This document shows positions 35,112 through 36,365 of a DNA stretch of 36,365 bases, in pieces. A program made the translations under genes and the position numbers. Positions within the stretch are counted from its first letter, which is position 1, and every line of letters starts with the position of its first letter. The notes beneath the pieces were generated by a model. That model worked only from the letters and a program-made list of their open reading frames with translations, had not been told where the DNA came from and searched no databases. The stretch comes from Bacteroidota bacterium. GTDB taxonomy: Bacteria > Bacteroidota > Bacteroidia > Chitinophagales > Chitinophagaceae. The stretch spans positions 1-36,365 of the forward strand of contig JABDEZ010000017.1 of NCBI GenBank assembly GCA_013286835.1, written 5' to 3'.

Positions 35112-36365
35112 TGAGTGTAATTATAAAAACGGAAAACATCTCAAAGGCTTATCAACTTGGTCAGATAGGTACAGGGACGCTTTCTCGCGATATAGAAAGG
35201 ACATTTGCCCGCCTGCGTGGAAAAGAAGACCCGTTTCTGAAAATAGGTGAATCGAATGACAGGAGCAAAAAAGGTACGAGCGACGTAGCCTGGAGCTTAA
35301 GGGATATAAATTTTGAAATACAGGCTGGTGATGCCGTAGGCATAATAGGAAAAAATGGGGCCGGCAAAAGTACATTGCTAAAGATACTTTCTCGTATTAC
35401 CTCTCCTACTACCGGCCGTATTGATATAATGGGCAGGGTAGCTAGCCTACTTGAAGTGGGTACGGGCTTCCACCCCGAGTTGTCTGGCAAGGAAAACATT
35501 TACCTGAATGGCGCTATATTGGGTATGAGGAAAGCTGAGATCAAAAGCAAATTTGACGAAATTGTTGATTTTGCAGGTGTTGAAAGATATATTGATACCC
35601 CTGTAAAACGCTATTCGTCGGGTATGTATGTGCGCTTGGCATTTGCTGTTGCAGCACACCTGGAACCTGAAATATTAATAGTTGATGAGGTACTTGCTGT
35701 AGGTGATGCTGAATTTCAGAAGAAATGCCTTGGCAAGATGAAAGACGTTAGTAACAATGATGGCCGCACTATATTGTTTGTGAGCCATAATATGGCTGCT
35801 GTAAAACAGCTTTGTACTAAGGGTATCGTTTTAAAAAATGGAGGATTGGTTTTTCAGGGTACACAAGATGAAGCAGTCAATTTTTATCAGAATGAAAATG
35901 ATACTGACACTTCCTTTCTTCATAAGGGTGATTTAAATGAGGCACCTGGTAATGAAAATATAAGAATATTAGGATTTGAAGTGCGTTCATTGTCGGGCGA
36001 AGAGATATCAATATCTACAGGCTTTGAATATGAACTTGAGTTTTATAATCACAAAGAAGGGATCAATCTTGATGCGACATTTGAATTAAGAAATGCAGAT
36101 GAAGTTGCAGTATTCCACAATGGAGAAATATTGAGTTCAAACAAAGATTCAAAACAAGGCATTTACACAGTAAAAGGAACCATACCCCCTAACCTGATCA
36201 ATGCCGGATCTTTTCATTTCAATTTAATATTTGGAGAGAATCAGCGCTTTGCCCTTTTTGCAAAAGATAATTTTCTGCAATTTGAGATAGCTAATGAAGC
36301 GCAGGGAATCAATACGCACCGCATACCTGGCATATTGCGTATGCCTATAAAGTACACCACTTCAT
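35111..36365 (+). CDS. Wzt-type ABC exporter ATPase with C-terminal glycan-binding domain, partial
   Basis: An open frame of 418 codons runs off the window. The ATPase domain has Walker A GKNGAGKST (80-88), the Wzt-type insert before it (about 20-55), the ABC signature SSGMYVRLA (169-177), Walker B ILIVDEVLAVGD (188-199) and H-loop His226. From about residue 285 a second domain (IRILGFEVRSLSGEEI, then DATFELRNADEVAVFHNG) matches the C-terminal beta-sandwich of Wzt proteins that bind the end of the polymer before export. This suggests chains with a terminal cap or modification. It overlaps wzm by one base. The C-terminal end is outside the window. Confidence 0.93.
   Translation, partial: MSVIIKTENISKAYQLGQIGTGTLSRDIERTFARLRGKEDPFLKIGESNDRSKKGTSDVAWSLRDINFEIQAGDAVGIIGKNGAGKSTLLKILSRITSPTTGRIDIMGRVASLLEVGTGFHPELSGKENIYLNGAILGMRKAEIKSKFDEIVDFAGVERYIDTPVKRYSSGMYVRLAFAVAAHLEPEILIVDEVLAVGDAEFQKKCLGKMKDVSNNDGRTILFVSHNMAAVKQLCTKGIVLKNGGLVFQGTQDEAVNFYQNENDTDTSFLHKGDLNEAPGNENIRILGFEVRSLSGEEISISTGFEYELEFYNHKEGINLDATFELRNADEVAVFHNGEILSSNKDSKQGIYTVKGTIPPNLINAGSFHFNLIFGENQRFALFAKDNFLQFEIANEAQGINTHRIPGILRMPIKYTTS

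Overview
The window looks like chromosome from a member of the Bacteroidota, most likely the Chitinophagia/Chitinophagaceae side. The reasons are the TamB gene paired with a TamL-type outer-membrane lipoprotein, Bacteroidota families such as DUF3127, DUF4836, DUF4184 and UpxY, many lipoproteins ending their signal in SC/AC, weak Shine-Dalgarno sites with A-rich leaders, and promoters of the Bacteroidota type (TTG, about 19-20 bases, then TAnnTTTG). The genus is inference; no 16S is present.

Layout. 1-7115 (minus strand): tamB and tamL, an envelope-biogenesis pair. tamL is broken near its 3' end by a 94-bp complex insertion. 7270-9608 (minus): a small secreted protein and a UbiD-type decarboxylase. 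9757-14572 (plus): a permuted NlpC/P60-like hydrolase, an NTF2-like lipoprotein, a SpmA-SpmB fusion, a PfkB kinase and a predicted beta-barrel lipoprotein. 14774-16747: gyrB with a textbook promoter and terminator, followed by tRNA-His. 17099-21766: a DUF3127 protein, three lipoproteins (DUF4836, a repeat/propeller type, an EGF-like type) and a minus-strand S4/Hsp15-like protein. 21866-24412 (minus): clpC. 24632-26781: a STAS protein, RNase Z and a DUF4184 membrane protein.

26782-36365 is the start of a surface-polysaccharide locus reading rightward and running off the window. It begins with a leader holding strong, mutually exclusive inverted repeats. Next come a winged-helix protein with a degenerate nucleotidyltransferase-like domain, translationally coupled to a UpxY/NusG-like antiterminator. 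The Wza-type exporter, a Wzc-type tyrosine autokinase with a Gly-Tyr repeat tail, an AsnB-type amidotransferase, a GT4 glycosyltransferase and a Wzm/Wzt ABC exporter follow. The likely logic is leader and regulator genes first, controlling transcription into the long export and assembly operon.

The two points most worth following up are the template-switch-like lesion in tamL (81-124, 361-512) and the structured leader plus regulator module at 26821-27949. No CRISPR array, IS element, integrase or rRNA was seen.
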